Below, in pieces: positions 25,199-36,221 of a stretch of 64,000 bases of DNA (its first letter is position 1; each line of letters starts with the position of its first letter). This DNA is from Bordetella genomosp. 9 (lineage in GTDB: Bacteria; Pseudomonadota; Gammaproteobacteria; Burkholderiales; Burkholderiaceae_B), in contig NZ_CP021109.1 in the NCBI RefSeq assembly GCF_002119725.1, positions 3,100,001-3,164,000 of the forward strand, written 5' to 3'. The notes under the pieces were generated by a model. That model worked only from the letters and a program-made list of their open reading frames with translations, was not told where the DNA came from and did not search any database. The translations under genes were made by a program, and so were the position numbers.

Positions 25199-27612
25199 AG
25201 CTTTGGCCTACCATGCAAGTGCGGACCGATGACAATCAAGCCCGCGCGGGCGGCAGCGCCGCGTCCGCGGGCGACCAGACCCAACGCCCCGTGAAACCGC
25301 TGCCGCAGGACGCGATGATCCTGATCCCTCTGCGCGACGCGGTGCTGTTTCCGGGCGTCCTTTCCCCCGTGACCGTGCGCCGTCCGGGGTCCGTGGCGGC
25401 GGCCCAGGAAGCGGTCAAGAGCGAAATGCCGGTCGGCTTCCTGCTCCAACGCGACGCCGCCAAAACCGACGTCGGGCCGGCCGACTTGTACTGGGTCGGC
25501 ACGCAGGGCCCCATCGTGCGCTACATCACCGGGCAGGACGATTCGCACCACATCGTCGTGCAAGGCCAGTCGCGCTTCCGCGTTTTGGAGTTTCTGGAAG
25601 GCTGGCCATATATGGTGGCGCGCGTCGCCAAGGTCGAATCCGTGGAAAGCGACGATCCGCAGATCGAGGCGCGCTTCCTGCAACTGAAGGAACAGGCGGT
25701 GACCGCGATCGGCCTGCTGCCGCACGTGCCCGACGAACTGGCCGGCGTGGTTCAGGGCATCTCGTCGCCCGCGATCCTGGCCGACATGGTGGCGAACCTG
25801 ATCGACGTGAAGGTGGAAGAAAAACAGGACATCCTGGAGACCTTCGACCTGGCGCGGCGGCTGGACAAAGTCATCGAGCTGCTTTCTGCGCGCGTCAACG
25901 TGCTCAAACTCAGCCGCGAGATCGGCGAAAAAACGCGCGCCCAATTCGACGAACGGCAGCGCGAGCACGTACTGCGCGAACAGCTGCGCCAGATCCAGAA
26001 AGAACTGGGCGAAGGCGACGATACGGCGGCCGAGGTCGAAGAGCTGAAGAACGCCATCGACAACGCCGGCATGCCGGAAGACGTTCTGGCGCACGCGCGC
26101 AAGGAATTGAAGCGGCTGCAGCGCATGAGCGAAGGCGGCGGCGAATACGCCATGCTGCGCACCTACCTGGAGTGGCTGACCGAGCTGCCCTGGAAACAGG
26201 AGCCGCAACCGCCGATCGATATCGCGCAGGCGCGCCGTATCCTGGACGAAGATCATTTCGGGCTGGAAAAGATCAAGCGCCGCATCCTGGAGTACCTGGC
26301 GGTGCGCAAGCTGAATCCGCAGGGCAAGAGTCCCGTCCTGTGCTTCGCCGGCCCGCCGGGCGTGGGCAAGACGTCGCTGGGCCAGTCGATCGCGCGGGCT
26401 ACCGGGCGCGCATTCCAGCGCGTCGCGCTGGGCGGCGTGCACGACGAAGCCGAGATCCGTGGCCACCGGCGCACCTATTTGGGCGCGCTGCCGGGCAACA
26501 TCATCCAGGCCATGCGCCGTGCGGGCACGAACAACGTCGTGCTGATGCTCGATGAGATCGACAAGCTGGGCGCCGGCGGTTTCCACGGCGACCCGGGCAG
26601 CGCGCTGCTGGAAGTGCTGGATCCGGAGCAGAACCACAAATTCCGCGACAACTATCTGGGCGTGGACTTCGACCTGTCGCATGTGATGTTCATCTGCACC
26701 GCGAACGTGCTGGATACGATCCCAGGCCCGCTGCGCGACCGCATGGAGATCATCCAGCTTCCCGGCTACACCGAGGAAGAGAAGATCCAGATCGCGCGGC
26801 GCTATCTGCTGCGGCGCCAGCTGGACGCCAACGGCTTGAAGCCCGAGCAGGCGAGCATTACCGAAGCTGCCCTGACCACGATCGTGCGCGATTACACGCG
26901 CGAGGCAGGCGTGCGCAATCTGGAACGCGAAATCGGCTCGGTCCTGCGCCACGCTGCCATGCAGATCGCCGAAGGTGAACGGGAAACGGTCACGGTCGAC
27001 ACGGGCGATCTGCAGGAGTCCCTGGGACCGCGCCGGTTCGAAAACGAAGTGGCGCTGCGCACGAGCGTGCCAGGGGTGGCGACCGGGCTGGCCTGGACGC
27101 CGGTGGGCGGCGATATCCTTTTCATCGAAGCCACCAAAGTACCCGGGAACGGACGGTTGATCCTGACTGGGCAGCTTGGCGATGTGATGAAAGAGTCGGC
27201 GCAGGCTGCCCTGACGCTGGCAAAGACGTGGAGCGGCGATTCGCTGGACAAGCTGGACATCCACGTCCACGTGCCGGCGGGCGCAACGCCCAAGGACGGC
27301 CCGAGCGCCGGCGTCGCGATGTTCGTCGCGCTGGCCTCGCTGCTGAAAGGCACGCCGGTGCGGTCGGATGTGGCGATGACAGGCGAGGTAAGCCTGCGCG
27401 GCCTGGTGCTGCCCATCGGCGGCGTCAAGGAAAAGACACTGGCCGCGCTTCGCGCCGGCATCACCACCGTAATGGTGCCCCGACGCAACGAGAAGGACCT
27501 GGAAGACGTGCCGAAGGAAGCGCGGGACAAGCTCAAGTTCGTTCTGCTCGACCGGGTGGAAGATGCGTTGGAATGCGCGTTGGAGACTGAGGCGATTCCT
27601 GCTGCGGTTTGA
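25195..27612 (+). CDS. lon: ATP-dependent Lon protease
   Basis: This 805-residue cytoplasmic AAA+ protease degrades damaged and regulatory proteins. After an extra disordered N-terminal stretch of about 35 residues come the substrate-binding domain ([14 protein letters not shown]) and a coiled-coil region. The AAA+ module follows (Walker A GPPGVGKT near residue 386, Walker [11 protein letters not shown]), then the protease domain with the catalytic dyad Ser704 (KDGPSAGV) and Lys745 (GGVKEK). The ATG overlaps the hsp20 stop, and AAGGAAA lies just upstream. The hsp20 linkage suggests this may be a second, heat-shock-dedicated Lon rather than the clpX-linked one; this is inference from context. 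Confidence 0.95.
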   Translation: MKLWPTMQVRTDDNQARAGGSAASAGDQTQRPVKPLPQDAMILIPLRDAVLFPGVLSPVTVRRPGSVAAAQEAVKSEMPVGFLLQRDAAKTDVGPADLYWVGTQGPIVRYITGQDDSHHIVVQGQSRFRVLEFLEGWPYMVARVAKVESVESDDPQIEARFLQLKEQAVTAIGLLPHVPDELAGVVQGISSPAILADMVANLIDVKVEEKQDILETFDLARRLDKVIELLSARVNVLKLSREIGEKTRAQFDERQREHVLREQLRQIQKELGEGDDTAAEVEELKNAIDNAGMPEDVLAHARKELKRLQRMSEGGGEYAMLRTYLEWLTELPWKQEPQPPIDIAQARRILDEDHFGLEKIKRRILEYLAVRKLNPQGKSPVLCFAGPPGVGKTSLGQSIARATGRAFQRVALGGVHDEAEIRGHRRTYLGALPGNIIQAMRRAGTNNVVLMLDEIDKLGAGGFHGDPGSALLEVLDPEQNHKFRDNYLGVDFDLSHVMFICTANVLDTIPGPLRDRMEIIQLPGYTEEEKIQIARRYLLRRQLDANGLKPEQASITEAALTTIVRDYTREAGVRNLEREIGSVLRHAAMQIAEGERETVTVDTGDLQESLGPRRFENEVALRTSVPGVATGLAWTPVGGDILFIEATKVPGNGRLILTGQLGDVMKESAQAALTLAKTWSGDSLDKLDIHVHVPAGATPKDGPSAGVAMFVALASLLKGTPVRSDVAMTGEVSLRGLVLPIGGVKEKTLAALRAGITTVMVPRRNEKDLEDVPKEARDKLKFVLLDRVEDALECALETEAIPAAV

Positions 27613-27652
27613 TGGGGCGCGGGGGTTTTTGTTGATGTGGTGGTGGTTGTTG

Positions 27653-27866
27653 GGCCGTCCGGCGGGGTTGGCGGGTGCCCGGTCCGGCCCGATCGGCCGG
27701 TCCGGCGCCCTGCGCGCCGGACACCGCTGCGCTGGCCTCGTCCGGCGGCCGCTTGATGGTGTTGTTCTTGTGAATAGCCGTGCGGCACGCCTTCCTCCGG
27801 CGTCCGCTTGCTCGGCCTCAACGTGCCGGACCGGGCACCCGCCAACCCCGCCGGACTCCGGGATGT
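27653..27866 (+). repeat. Left unit of palindromic element, closed by a perfect 31-bp inverted repeat
   Basis: Bases 27657-27687 pair perfectly with 27826-27856 (31 of 31), enclosing 138 nt. Inside the loop, GTCCGGCGC-CCTGC-GCGCCGGAC (27700-27722) forms a further 9-bp hairpin. The unit is nearly identical to the reverse complement of the right unit, except at stem positions that changed on both sides. Confidence 0.9.
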
Positions 27867-27950
27867 ATTAACGGCCGGCATCTGGGGCGAGTTGGGTTCT
27901 TGCGCTTCGTGGGGCCCCGCGTTGGGGGAAGGGAAGAGGTTGCGGTGCCC

Positions 27951-27985
27951 GCGCATTGCGCCCGCCCTGCGCGGGCGCAATGCGC
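27951..27985 (+). repeat. Core hairpin 1 (15-bp perfect stem, CCTGC loop)
   Basis: Bases 27951-27965 pair perfectly with 27971-27985 around the pentaloop CCTGC (27966-27970). There is no following T-tract. Flanking sequence (for example TGCGGTGCCC before it) is similar to that flanking core hairpin 2 on the other strand. Confidence 0.9.
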
Positions 27986-28068
27986 ATACGCGGTGTTGGC
28001 TTGCGACGGATGGGATGAGGGGTCGAGTTCGGATTCGTGCTCAGCCCCGCGCACTGCACGAGGCGTAA

Positions 28069-28103
28069 GACCGAAGCGGCCGCGCAGGGCGGCCGCTTCG
28101 GTC
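28069..28103 (-). repeat. Core hairpin 2 (15-bp perfect stem, CCTGC loop on minus strand)
   Basis: Bases 28069-28083 pair perfectly with 28089-28103. Read on the minus strand the pentaloop is CCTGC, the same as in core hairpin 1, but the stem sequence is different. It occupies the equivalent place in the inverted copy. Confidence 0.9.
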
Positions 28104-28187
28104 GGGCACCATAAACTCTTCCACCCCACCCAGCGCGCGCCCACGAAGCGCAAGAACGCAGCTCGTCCCAGACGCCCGTGGTCAAGA

Positions 28188-28400
28188 CATCCCGGAGTCC
28201 GGCGGGGTTGGCGTTTGCCGCGGCCGGCACGTTGAGGCCGAGCAAGCGGACGCCGTAGGAAGGCGTGCCGAGAAGCCGGTCACAAGCAAACCACCACCAA
28301 GCGGCCGCCGGACGAGGCCAGCGCAGCGGTGTCCGGCGCGCTGGGCGCCGGACCGGCCGATCGGGCCGGACGCGGCAAATGCCAACCCCGCCGGACGGCC
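28188..28400 (-). repeat. Right unit of palindromic element, 31-bp inverted repeat with two mismatches
   Basis: Bases 28197-28227 pair with 28366-28396 (29 of 31), enclosing 138 nt, the same loop length as in the left unit. The inner hairpin 28331-28353 has the same 9-bp stem as the left unit, with loop GCTGG on the plus strand. The unit ends 27 nt before the ABC permease stop codon. Confidence 0.9.
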
Positions 28401-28427
28401 AAAGAAAAACACAAACGCCCCCGCAGC

Positions 28428-29189
<762 letters not shown>

Positions 29190-29203
29190 GGGTTGCGCCT
29201 CCT

Positions 29204-30130
29204 TCAGGACCGTGTGCTGACCAGACTGACGAAGATATCCTCCAGTGAACTTTCGGAGGACCGCAAATCGATGAACTCGATTCCCGCTTCGTCCAGCTTG
29301 CGCAGCAGTGTCGCGATATCGAGCGCGCCGGCCTGGTTCTCGTAGGTATAGACCAGCTCGTGGCCCTCCCCGGTCAGCTCGAGCTGATAACCGCTCAGCG
29401 CCTGCGGCAACGCGGGCAGCGCGGTTTTCAGCGTCAACGTCAGCTGCCGCTTGCCCAGTTTTTTCATCAGAGCGTCCTTCTCGTCGACCAGAATGATCTC
29501 GCCTTTGCGGATCACCCCGACACGGTCGGCCATCTCCTGCGCTTCCTCGATGTAATGGGTCGTCAGGATAATCGTCACGCCCTGGTCGCGCAGGCGGCGC
29601 ACCATTTCCCACATCCCGCGGCGCAGCTCCACGTCCACGCCCGCCGTCGGTTCGTCCAGGAAAAGGATCGCGGGCTCGTGCGACAACGCCTTCGCGATCA
29701 TCACACGCCGTTTCATGCCGCCGGACAGCGCCATGATCCGCGTGTCCTTCTTGTCCCACAGGGAAAGATCGCGCAGTACGCGTTCGATATGCGCCGGGTT
29801 GGCCGGCTTGCCGAACAGGCCGCGGCTGAACGTCACCGTGCTCCAGACGCTCTCGAAGGCGTCCGTGTTCAGCTCCTGCGGCACCAAGCCGATCCGTGCC
29901 CGCGCGGCCCGGTACTCCTTGATGATGTCGTGACCGTCCGCCAGCACCATGCCTTCGGTGGGATTCACGATGCCGCAAATGATGCTGATCAGTGTCGTTT
30001 TGCCGGCCCCGTTCGGTCCCAGCAAGGCGAAGATTTCGCCGCGCCGGATGTCGAGATCGATGTTCCTCAAGGCCTGGAATCCGGACTTGTACGTCTTGGA
30101 CAGGCCTTTGACTGAAATGATGGGATCCAC
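29204..30130 (-). CDS. ABC-2 type transporter ATP-binding protein
   Basis: This 308-residue ATPase of the DrrA/CcmA family has Walker [10 protein letters not shown] (about residue 38), the Q-loop [14 protein letters not shown], signature LSGGMKRRV, Walker [14 protein letters not shown] and switch His in TTHYIEE. An extra C-terminal domain of about 70 residues ([16 protein letters not shown] onward) is typical of exporters of this group. The start is a GTG at 30130 with GAGGGA upstream; the open frame continues further up but without family similarity. It forms an operon with the permease. Confidence 0.92.
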   Translation of the reverse strand: MDPIISVKGLSKTYKSGFQALRNIDLDIRRGEIFALLGPNGAGKTTLISIICGIVNPTEGMVLADGHDIIKEYRAARARIGLVPQELNTDAFESVWSTVTFSRGLFGKPANPAHIERVLRDLSLWDKKDTRIMALSGGMKRRVMIAKALSHEPAILFLDEPTAGVDVELRRGMWEMVRRLRDQGVTIILTTHYIEEAQEMADRVGVIRKGEIILVDEKDALMKKLGKRQLTLTLKTALPALPQALSGYQLELTGEGHELVYTYENQAGALDIATLLRKLDEAGIEFIDLRSSESSLEDIFVSLVSTRS

Positions 30131-30268
30131 GCCGTCCCTCGCCTTATTGAACTGCGGAGATTCTACCCGCGCCCCGGCGGGCGAATGGACTTGCGCGGTT
30201 CGACATATCCCTTCGGGCGCGCCGAACAATTCCCTAAAATACGGTTTTATGCCTTTGCGCTTCACGCC

Positions 30269-31096
30269 ATGAGTCTCGCCGACGCGCCCCTGGGCCACGA
30301 TGTGCCCTACCCCGATCAATACGACGCCTCGCTGCTGTTTCCCATCGAGCGCGCCGCCAACCGCGCGGCACTCGGCGTCTCGGCGCCCTTGCCCTTCGTG
30401 GGCGATGACATCTGGAACGCCTATGAGCTTTCCTGGCTGGACGCGCGCGGCAAACCGCAGGTCGCCATCGGCCGCTTTACCGTGCCCGCCGACACGCCGC
30501 GCATCGTGGAATCGAAGTCGTTCAAGCTGTACCTGAACTCGCTGAACCAGACTCGCCTGCCCGATGCCGCGGCCTACGCCGAAAGGGTCGAGCGGGACGT
30601 GAGCGCGGCCGCGGGCGGCCCAGTGCGGCTGACGCTGATTCCGCCGGACCGCTTCGGGCAAGCCCGCATCTCAGAGCTCGAAGGCGAATTGCTGGATGGC
30701 CAGGACATCGAAATCCGGCACTACACGCCCGCGCCCGAACTCCTGCGCTGCGAGACCGGCGCCCCCATCGTCGAGGAAACGCTGCGTTCGGATCTGCTGA
30801 AGTCGAACTGCCCGGTCACGAACCAGCCCGATTGGGGAAGCGTCCAGATACGTTATCGCGGACCCAAGCTGGATCGCGCCGCACTGCTGGCCTACATCGT
30901 TTCGTTCCGCCAGCATGCCGAATTCCACGAACACTGCGTGGAGCGGATTTTCATGGATGTGATGGCGGCCTGCCAGCCGCAGGCGCTGTCGGTCTATGCG
31001 CGGTACACGCGGCGCGGCGGGCTGGACATCAATCCGTGGCGGGCGACGCCCGGCATGCCGGCTCCCGACCTGACAATGCGCACGGCCCGCCAGTAA
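30269..31096 (+). CDS. queF: NADPH-dependent 7-cyano-7-deazaguanine reductase (queuosine synthesis)
   Basis: This 275-residue enzyme reduces preQ0 to preQ1 in queuosine tRNA modification. It is the long, two-T-fold form (YqeK/E. coli type): the QueF signature [15 protein letters not shown] lies in the N-terminal half. The catalytic Cys in [14 protein letters not shown] and the [10 protein letters not shown] stretch lie in the C-terminal half. The ATG at 30269 gives [19 protein letters not shown], the normal start for the family. It is divergent from the ABC transporter. Confidence 0.95.
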   Translation: MSLADAPLGHDVPYPDQYDASLLFPIERAANRAALGVSAPLPFVGDDIWNAYELSWLDARGKPQVAIGRFTVPADTPRIVESKSFKLYLNSLNQTRLPDAAAYAERVERDVSAAAGGPVRLTLIPPDRFGQARISELEGELLDGQDIEIRHYTPAPELLRCETGAPIVEETLRSDLLKSNCPVTNQPDWGSVQIRYRGPKLDRAALLAYIVSFRQHAEFHEHCVERIFMDVMAACQPQALSVYARYTRRGGLDINPWRATPGMPAPDLTMRTARQ

Positions 31097-31180
31097 GGCC
31101 CGTACCACGCCACCAAGTGGGGCCTGATGGGGCTGTCGCATGCGCTGCACGCCGGGGCCCAGGCGCGGCCGGCGCTGCCG

Positions 31181-31753
31181 CTACAGGCTTTTTTCCCGGA
31201 TGGCCGGCCAGGCGCGCTGCAGGTAATACAGCATGGACCAAACGGTAAGCACGGCGGCCACCAGGATCAGGATATCGCCCACCACGCGCGTGCTCACGCC
31301 GTAAACAGGCTGGTGATATAGCAGGCAGGGGATCGCCACCATCTGCGCAGCGGTCTTGAACTTGCCCAGGCGATGCACCGCCACGCTGGCGCTGGCGCCG
31401 ATCTTGGCCATCCACTCGCGCAGGGCCGAGATCGTGATCTCGCGGCCAATGATGATCAGGGAAACGAAGGCATCCACCCGGCCCAGGTCCAGCAGCACGA
31501 GCAGCGCCGCGCTGACCATCAGTTTGTCCGCCACCGGGTCCAGAAACGCGCCGAACGCCGATGTCTGGTTCCACCTGCGAGCGAGCCAGCCGTCGAACCA
31601 GTCCGTCAGCGCGGCGACGATAAAAGCCACGGCAGCCAGCATGTCACGGCTCGATTCGTCCAGCCAGTCAGCCGGCAGATAGAACAGGCCGACCACCAGC
31701 GGAATCATGGCGATACGCAGCCACGTCAGGATGATGGGGATGTTTATGGGCAT
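31181..31753 (-). CDS. pgsA: CDP-diacylglycerol--glycerol-3-phosphate 3-phosphatidyltransferase
   Basis: This 190-residue inner-membrane enzyme makes phosphatidylglycerol phosphate, the first committed step to PG and cardiolipin. The CDP-alcohol phosphatidyltransferase motif DGx2ARx8Gx3Dx3D is complete (DGWLARRWNQTSAFGAFLDPVADK, from about residue 54). About five membrane segments are visible. The ATG at 31753 is the family start. It follows uvrC on the same strand, as is common in proteobacteria, but a 199-nt gap with repeats separates them. Confidence 0.95.
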   Translation of the reverse strand: MPINIPIILTWLRIAMIPLVVGLFYLPADWLDESSRDMLAAVAFIVAALTDWFDGWLARRWNQTSAFGAFLDPVADKLMVSAALLVLLDLGRVDAFVSLIIIGREITISALREWMAKIGASASVAVHRLGKFKTAAQMVAIPCLLYHQPVYGVSTRVVGDILILVAAVLTVWSMLYYLQRAWPAIREKSL

Positions 31754-31812
31754 GATGAGCCGTATGCTACATCAAGAGTGTAGTGAACCCACCCCCGAAG
31801 CGCTGACGCGCT

Positions 31813-31865
31813 TCCCCCTTGAGGGGGCGACGCTGGCGGACCGGCGGAGCCGGATCCGCGGCGTC
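31813..31865. repeat. Intergenic hairpins between uvrC and pgsA
   Basis: CCCCC-TTGA-GGGGG (31814-31827) is followed by an imperfect GC stem-loop from GACGC (31829-31833) to GCGTC (31861-31865) around complementary GCGGAnCCGG halves. It looks like a dispersed intergenic repeat. A plain GC hairpin without a T-tract is not a good intrinsic terminator. Confidence 0.5.
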
Positions 31866-31888
31866 CCCGGTCCGATCGACTTCGAATA

Positions 31889-31940
31889 ATGCGGCGTTGA
31901 TTGAGGGCCGGTCAGGGACTTCTGTAGATGCGGCGTTGAT
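31889..31940. repeat. Direct repeat of 13 bp
   Basis: ATGCGGCGTTGAT occurs at 31889-31901 and again at 31928-31940, just downstream of the uvrC stop, 39 bp apart. Function is unknown. Confidence 0.6.
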
Positions 31941-31952
31941 CGACGGGACCCT

Positions 31953-33776
31953 TCAATGCAGGGCGTCGTAGATGCGTTCGGCGAGTTCCTGTGAGATGCC
32001 TTCCACCGAGGCCAGGTCTTCGATGCTGGCGCGGGAGACGCCGGAGAAGCCGCCGAAACGGGCCAGGAGCCTTTGCCGGCGGCGGGCTCCTACGCCTTCG
32101 ATTTCTTCCAGGCGCGAGACGTTGCGGGCCTTGGCGCGGCGGGCGCGCATGCCGGTGATGGCGAAACGGTGCGCTTCGTCGCGGATCTGGGCGATCAGCA
32201 TGAGCGCTGCGGACTCGGGGCCCAGCGCGATCGGCGGACGGCCGTCGGCGAAGATGAGCGTCTCCAGGCCCACCTTGCGGCCCTCGCCCTTCGCCACGCC
32301 AACCAGGACATGGACGTCCAGCCCCAGTTCCGCGAACACCTGGCGCGCGATTTCCACTTGGCCCTTGCCGCCGTCGATCAACACCAGTCCCGGCAGCGGT
32401 GCTTCCCCATCGGCCACCTTTGCGAAGCGGCGCGTCAGCACCTGCCGCATCGCCGCGTAGTCGTCGCCCGGCGTGATGCCGGCGATGTTGTAGCGCCGGT
32501 ACAGCGAAGGCTGCATTTCGTGATGCTCGAAAACCACGCAGGATGCCTGCGTCGCCTCGCCAGCGGTATGGCTGATATCGAAGCATTCGATATGCAGGCT
32601 GTCCAGGGCTGCCTCGTCGGTTTCCATGTCCAGCGCTTCGGCCAGCGCCAGCGTGCGCGCGGCGCGCGCGCCCGACTCCGTGAGCGCGCGAGCCAGCGCC
32701 ATCTCGGCGTTCCGAGCGGCCTGCTCGAGCCACGAGCGGCGCACGCCTTGCGGCCGGATCAGGACGCGCGCGCGGGTGCCGCTCTGTTCGGCGAGCAGGC
32801 TCATGAGTTCGGCGTCCGGCAAGGCATGCGAGCACACCAGGGTCGGCGGCAGCGGGTTGTCCGTGTAGTGCTGCCCGATGAAGGCTTCCAGTACGTCGGG
32901 GGCCGACTCGCCATCCGCATGGGTCGGGAAAAACGCCTTGTCGCCCAGGTGACGGCCGCCGCGCACCATCGCCAGGTTGACGCAAACACGGCCGCCGGCG
33001 ATGGCTACCGCGATGATGTCGCAGTCCTCTCCGCCAATGTCCTCCATCGTCTGCTGGTGCAGCACGCGGGCGAGCGACCCCATCTGGTCGCGCAGTACCG
33101 CTGCCTGTTCGAACTGCAGCGCTTCGGAGGCCCGCAGCATCCGGGTCTCGATATCTTCCATCACTTCCTTGGCCTGGCCGTTCAGGAAGCGCCCGGCGCG
33201 CGCCACGTCGGCGGCGTACTCCTCCGCTGAAACCGCTCCCACGCAGGGCGCCGAACAGCGGCCGATCTGGTGCAGCAGACAGGGCCGCGAGCGGTTGGCG
33301 AAGACGGTGTCTTCGCAGGTGCGCAGACGGAATACCTTTTGCAGGATCTGGATAGTCTCGCGCACCGCCCAGGCATTGGGAAAGGGGCCGAAGAACTGCC
33401 CCGGCTTGTTCGTCGATCCCCGGTAATACGCGATACGCGGCCATTCATGCGCGGTGATCAGCAGATACGGATACGACTTGTCATCCCGGAACAGGATGTT
33501 GTAGCGCGGCCGCAGGCTCTTGATCAGGTTGTTTTCCAGGATCAGCGCCTCGGCCTCGGACCGCGTGACGGTGACCTCCACCTGCGCGACCTTGGCGACC
33601 ATTTGCGCAATGCGCGGACTGGTCAGCGTTTTCTGGAAGTACGAGGAGACGCGCTTTTTCAGGTCGCGCGCCTTGCCCACATACATGACCTCGCCATTCG
33701 CATCGATATGCCGGTAGACGCCCGGCAGATGCGGCAGGTCAGCCAGAAACGATTTGAGATTGAAGTCGTCGGGCAT
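31953..33776 (-). CDS. uvrC: Excinuclease ABC subunit C
   Basis: This 607-residue nuclease makes both incisions in nucleotide excision repair. It has the GIY-YIG domain at the N-terminus ([23 protein letters not shown]), a Cys-rich region ([13 protein letters not shown]), the UVR motif ([19 protein letters not shown]), the RNase H-like nuclease domain ([21 protein letters not shown]) and C-terminal helix-hairpin-helix repeats ([16 protein letters not shown]). The ATG at 33776 lies 38 nt inside the end of nagZ, so the genes are coupled. Confidence 0.97.
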   Translation of the reverse strand: MPDDFNLKSFLADLPHLPGVYRHIDANGEVMYVGKARDLKKRVSSYFQKTLTSPRIAQMVAKVAQVEVTVTRSEAEALILENNLIKSLRPRYNILFRDDKSYPYLLITAHEWPRIAYYRGSTNKPGQFFGPFPNAWAVRETIQILQKVFRLRTCEDTVFANRSRPCLLHQIGRCSAPCVGAVSAEEYAADVARAGRFLNGQAKEVMEDIETRMLRASEALQFEQAAVLRDQMGSLARVLHQQTMEDIGGEDCDIIAVAIAGGRVCVNLAMVRGGRHLGDKAFFPTHADGESAPDVLEAFIGQHYTDNPLPPTLVCSHALPDAELMSLLAEQSGTRARVLIRPQGVRRSWLEQAARNAEMALARALTESGARAARTLALAEALDMETDEAALDSLHIECFDISHTAGEATQASCVVFEHHEMQPSLYRRYNIAGITPGDDYAAMRQVLTRRFAKVADGEAPLPGLVLIDGGKGQVEIARQVFAELGLDVHVLVGVAKGEGRKVGLETLIFADGRPPIALGPESAALMLIAQIRDEAHRFAITGMRARRAKARNVSRLEEIEGVGARRRQRLLARFGGFSGVSRASIEDLASVEGISQELAERIYDALH

Positions 33777-34794
33777 GCTGATAACGGCTGTCGGCTTGCA
33801 AGGCGTCCCAGTCGGGCGCCGTAAAGCGCGGCATCAAGCGGCGGATACGTTCGATGGATTCCGGCTGCGGCGTGTGGTCGAGACGCGCCAGCAAGTCGTC
33901 GGCCAGGTCGGGCCGGTTGCAGACCAGGACCATATCGCACCCCGCCTGCAACGCGGCCTGGGCGCGGGCCAGGATATCGCCCGCCACCGAGGCGCCTTCC
34001 ATGGTGAGGTCGTCGGAGAACACCACGCCATCGTAGCCCATGCGGCCGCGCAGGATGTCCTGGACCCAGCGGCGCGAAAATCCGGCGGGCCGGTCGTCCA
34101 CCTTGGGATAGATGACGTGCGCCGGCATCACGGAAGCCAGCACATTATCGCCGAGCCAGCCGTACGGCGCCGCATCCTCGCGCAGGATGCGCTCCAGCGG
34201 GCGGGGGTCCACCGGGATCTCGTGGTGCGAGTCCGCTCCCACAAAGCCATGCCCGGGAAAATGCTTGCCGCAGGCCGCCATGCCGGCCAGGGCCAGGCCC
34301 TGGATGAGCGCGCGCGACAACATGGCGACGACGCGAGGATCGCGATGGAAGGCGCGATCGCCGATGACCTTGCTGACACCGTAATCCAGATCGAGCACAG
34401 GCGTGAAACTCATGTCCACGCCGCAGGCGCGCAGCTCTGCCGCCAGCACATAGCCGGTTTCCGTGGACAGCCGCATGGCGTGCAGCGGATCGCGGTCCCA
34501 AGCCTCGCCCAGCCGACGCATGGGCGGCAAGGCCGTGAAACCGTCGCTGCGGAAACGCTGGACGCGGCCTCCTTCGTGATCGACGGCGATCAGCAAGGGC
34601 TCTTCACGGACCTTGTGTATACGGGCGGTGAGCTCGCACAAGGCGTCGCGGTCCTGGAAATTGCGGGCAAACAGGATCACGCCGCCCACCAGGGGGTGGC
34701 GCAGGCGCTTTTTTTCTTCTTTCGTCAGCGTGGGACCGGCGACGTCGACCATGACGGGACCGGGCGGAAGCAGCTTCTTCTTTTTGCTGGGCAT
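33739..34794 (-). CDS. nagZ: Beta-N-acetylhexosaminidase, peptidoglycan recycling
   Basis: This 351-residue GH3 enzyme of the cytoplasm removes N-acetylglucosamine from anhydro-muropeptides. The signature [18 protein letters not shown] (about residues 190-207) holds the general acid/base His-Asp pair, and the nucleophile Asp is in [22 protein letters not shown] is also diagnostic. The ATG at 34794 is standard. It overlaps uvrC by 38 nt and follows acpS by 56 nt, so all are probably one transcript. Confidence 0.95.
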   Translation of the reverse strand: MPSKKKKLLPPGPVMVDVAGPTLTKEEKKRLRHPLVGGVILFARNFQDRDALCELTARIHKVREEPLLIAVDHEGGRVQRFRSDGFTALPPMRRLGEAWDRDPLHAMRLSTETGYVLAAELRACGVDMSFTPVLDLDYGVSKVIGDRAFHRDPRVVAMLSRALIQGLALAGMAACGKHFPGHGFVGADSHHEIPVDPRPLERILREDAAPYGWLGDNVLASVMPAHVIYPKVDDRPAGFSRRWVQDILRGRMGYDGVVFSDDLTMEGASVAGDILARAQAALQAGCDMVLVCNRPDLADDLLARLDHTPQPESIERIRRLMPRFTAPDWDALQADSRYQHARRLQSQIVSG

Positions 34795-34850
34795 GGGGAC
34801 CTTTCTTCTGGAAAACGGCGCCGCGCGGGCATGGCCGGGCGCCGGCGGGT

Positions 34851-35291
34851 TCAGGGCGACTTGCGCTCCACGATCACATAAGCGGCGGCCATATCGGTTT
34901 CATCGGTCAAGGATACGTGCGCCGCGCCGAAGCGGGACGCGTACCAGGCCTGCAGGGCCGGCGCGAGCACCAGCACCGGACGGCCGCCGGGTGCATTCAG
35001 CGTCTGCACCCGCCGCCACGCCATGGGCATGTGCATGCCCAGGCCGATGGCCTTCGAGAAGGCTTCCTTCGCGGCGAAGCGCGTTGCCAGGAAACGTACG
35101 CCGCGGCGGGGATCGCGCGCGCGGCGCGCGTGGAACTTGAGCAGTTCGTCGGCTCCCAGCACTTTTTCGGCGAAGCGATCGCCATGCCGCAACAGGGCTC
35201 GCTCGATCCGGTCGATACGGATGAGGTCGACGCCGATACCGGCAATGGCCGATGACGGCCCGGGAACGTTGAAGGCTGACGAGACCGACAT
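34851..35291 (-). CDS. acpS: Holo-[acyl-carrier-protein] synthase
   Basis: This 146-residue phosphopantetheinyl transferase converts apo-ACP to holo-ACP for fatty acid synthesis. The family motifs [16 protein letters not shown] (magnesium-binding Asp) and [17 protein letters not shown] are present, with the terminal [16 protein letters not shown]. The N-terminus is about 15 residues longer than usual before GIGVD, and no internal ATG offers an alternative. It lies 15 nt after pdxJ, the usual neighbour. Confidence 0.95.
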   Translation of the reverse strand: MSVSSAFNVPGPSSAIAGIGVDLIRIDRIERALLRHGDRFAEKVLGADELLKFHARRARDPRRGVRFLATRFAAKEAFSKAIGLGMHMPMAWRRVQTLNAPGGRPVLVLAPALQAWYASRFGAAHVSLTDETDMAAAYVIVERKSP

Positions 35292-35306
35292 GGAATCGAT
35301 GCGCCG

Positions 35307-36050
35307 CTAGCCTTTGTTGCTGCCGGCGGGCGTGCGCGCGGCGACCATCAGCGCCTTCATGTCGCGGACCGCCTTTTCCCAGCCATCGAACACGGCGCGC
35401 GCCACGATAGCGTGGCCAATGTTCAACTCCGCGATGCCGTCCAGGGCGGCGATGGGTTGCACGTTTTCATAGTGCAGGCCGTGGCCCGCATTGACCTGCA
35501 GCCCCTGGCGCAGGCCCTCGGCAACCGCCAGCCGGATTCGCTCCAATTCAGCCTGCGCGGCCGCGCCTTCGGCTTCGGCATAGGCGCCGGTATGCAGCTC
35601 GATCACCCGTGCGCCCGTGCGCGCCGCCGCGGCGATCTGCACGGGATCGGGATCGATGAACAGCGACACGCGAATGCCGGCCTCGTGCAGCTGCTTGACC
35701 GCATCGGTGACCGCGGCAAGCGCGCCCGCGACTTCCAGCCCCCCTTCCGTGGTCAGCTCCTGGCGCTTCTCCGGGACCAGGCAGACATCGTGCGGGCGGA
35801 CGTCGCAAGCAATGTCCAGCATTTCCTTGGTGACGGCGCACTCCAGGTTCATGCGGGTACGCAGCAACGGACGCAGGCGGCGCACGTCGGCATCCTGAAT
35901 GTGCCGGCGATCCTCGCGCAAATGCAGGGTGATCAGATCGGCGCCCGCGTCTTCCGCGCGCAGCGCCGCCTCGATGGGGTCGGGATATTGGGTATGCCGT
36001 TGCTGACGCAGCGTGGCTACGTGATCGATGTTTACGCCTAGGTCTATCAT
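35307..36050 (-). CDS. pdxJ: Pyridoxine 5'-phosphate synthase
   Basis: This 247-residue TIM-barrel enzyme condenses deoxyxylulose 5-phosphate and 1-amino-acetone-3-phosphate to pyridoxine phosphate (vitamin B6). Signatures include [43 protein letters not shown] and the C-terminal [13 protein letters not shown]. The ATG at 36050 starts exactly at the family N-terminus; an upstream in-frame start adds 44 unrelated residues. It is first in the pdxJ-acpS-nagZ-uvrC-pgsA series. Confidence 0.96.
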   Translation of the reverse strand: MIDLGVNIDHVATLRQQRHTQYPDPIEAALRAEDAGADLITLHLREDRRHIQDADVRRLRPLLRTRMNLECAVTKEMLDIACDVRPHDVCLVPEKRQELTTEGGLEVAGALAAVTDAVKQLHEAGIRVSLFIDPDPVQIAAAARTGARVIELHTGAYAEAEGAAAQAELERIRLAVAEGLRQGLQVNAGHGLHYENVQPIAALDGIAELNIGHAIVARAVFDGWEKAVRDMKALMVAARTPAGSNKG

Positions 36051-36221
36051 GGGCTCGCGGTGTGGTCTGGCGAATCCGGCCCAGGGTCCGCAAGGGGCGG
36101 CCGGAAACGTACAGAACGATATTACCGCGCCTGTCTGCCCCCAGGCCGGCGAACCGGCCAGTCCCGTCCCGCATGAGGGCATGAACGGACTGCGTTCCCA
36201 GTCTTTGACCGGGCTGCCCTC

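Larger units (their letters stand above)
27613..28427. other. Non-coding region between convergent lon and ABC permease, filled by a nested palindromic element
   Basis: These 815 bases have open frames on several strands, but none has a coding signature: the translations are Pro/Ala/Arg-rich and mirror each other because the DNA is an inverted repeat. The element spans 27653-28400. Outer units at 27653-27866 and 28188-28400 are inverted copies, and the core between them holds two hairpins. Flanks show no target-site duplication that I can see and no transposase. Confidence 0.8.

Noticed and set aside
27951..27985. Core hairpins as rho-independent terminators
   Set aside because: Neither is followed by a T-tract on the relevant strand, and both occur within a larger symmetric structure.
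27613..28427. Interpretation of the palindromic element as an insertion sequence
   Set aside because: There is no transposase-like frame and no target-site duplication at the ends. A non-autonomous element remains possible but is not shown.
29204..30661. 485-residue form of the ABC-2 ATPase
   Set aside because: The extra N-terminal part is antisense to queF and has no similarity to ATPases; GTG at 30130 has a ribosome site.
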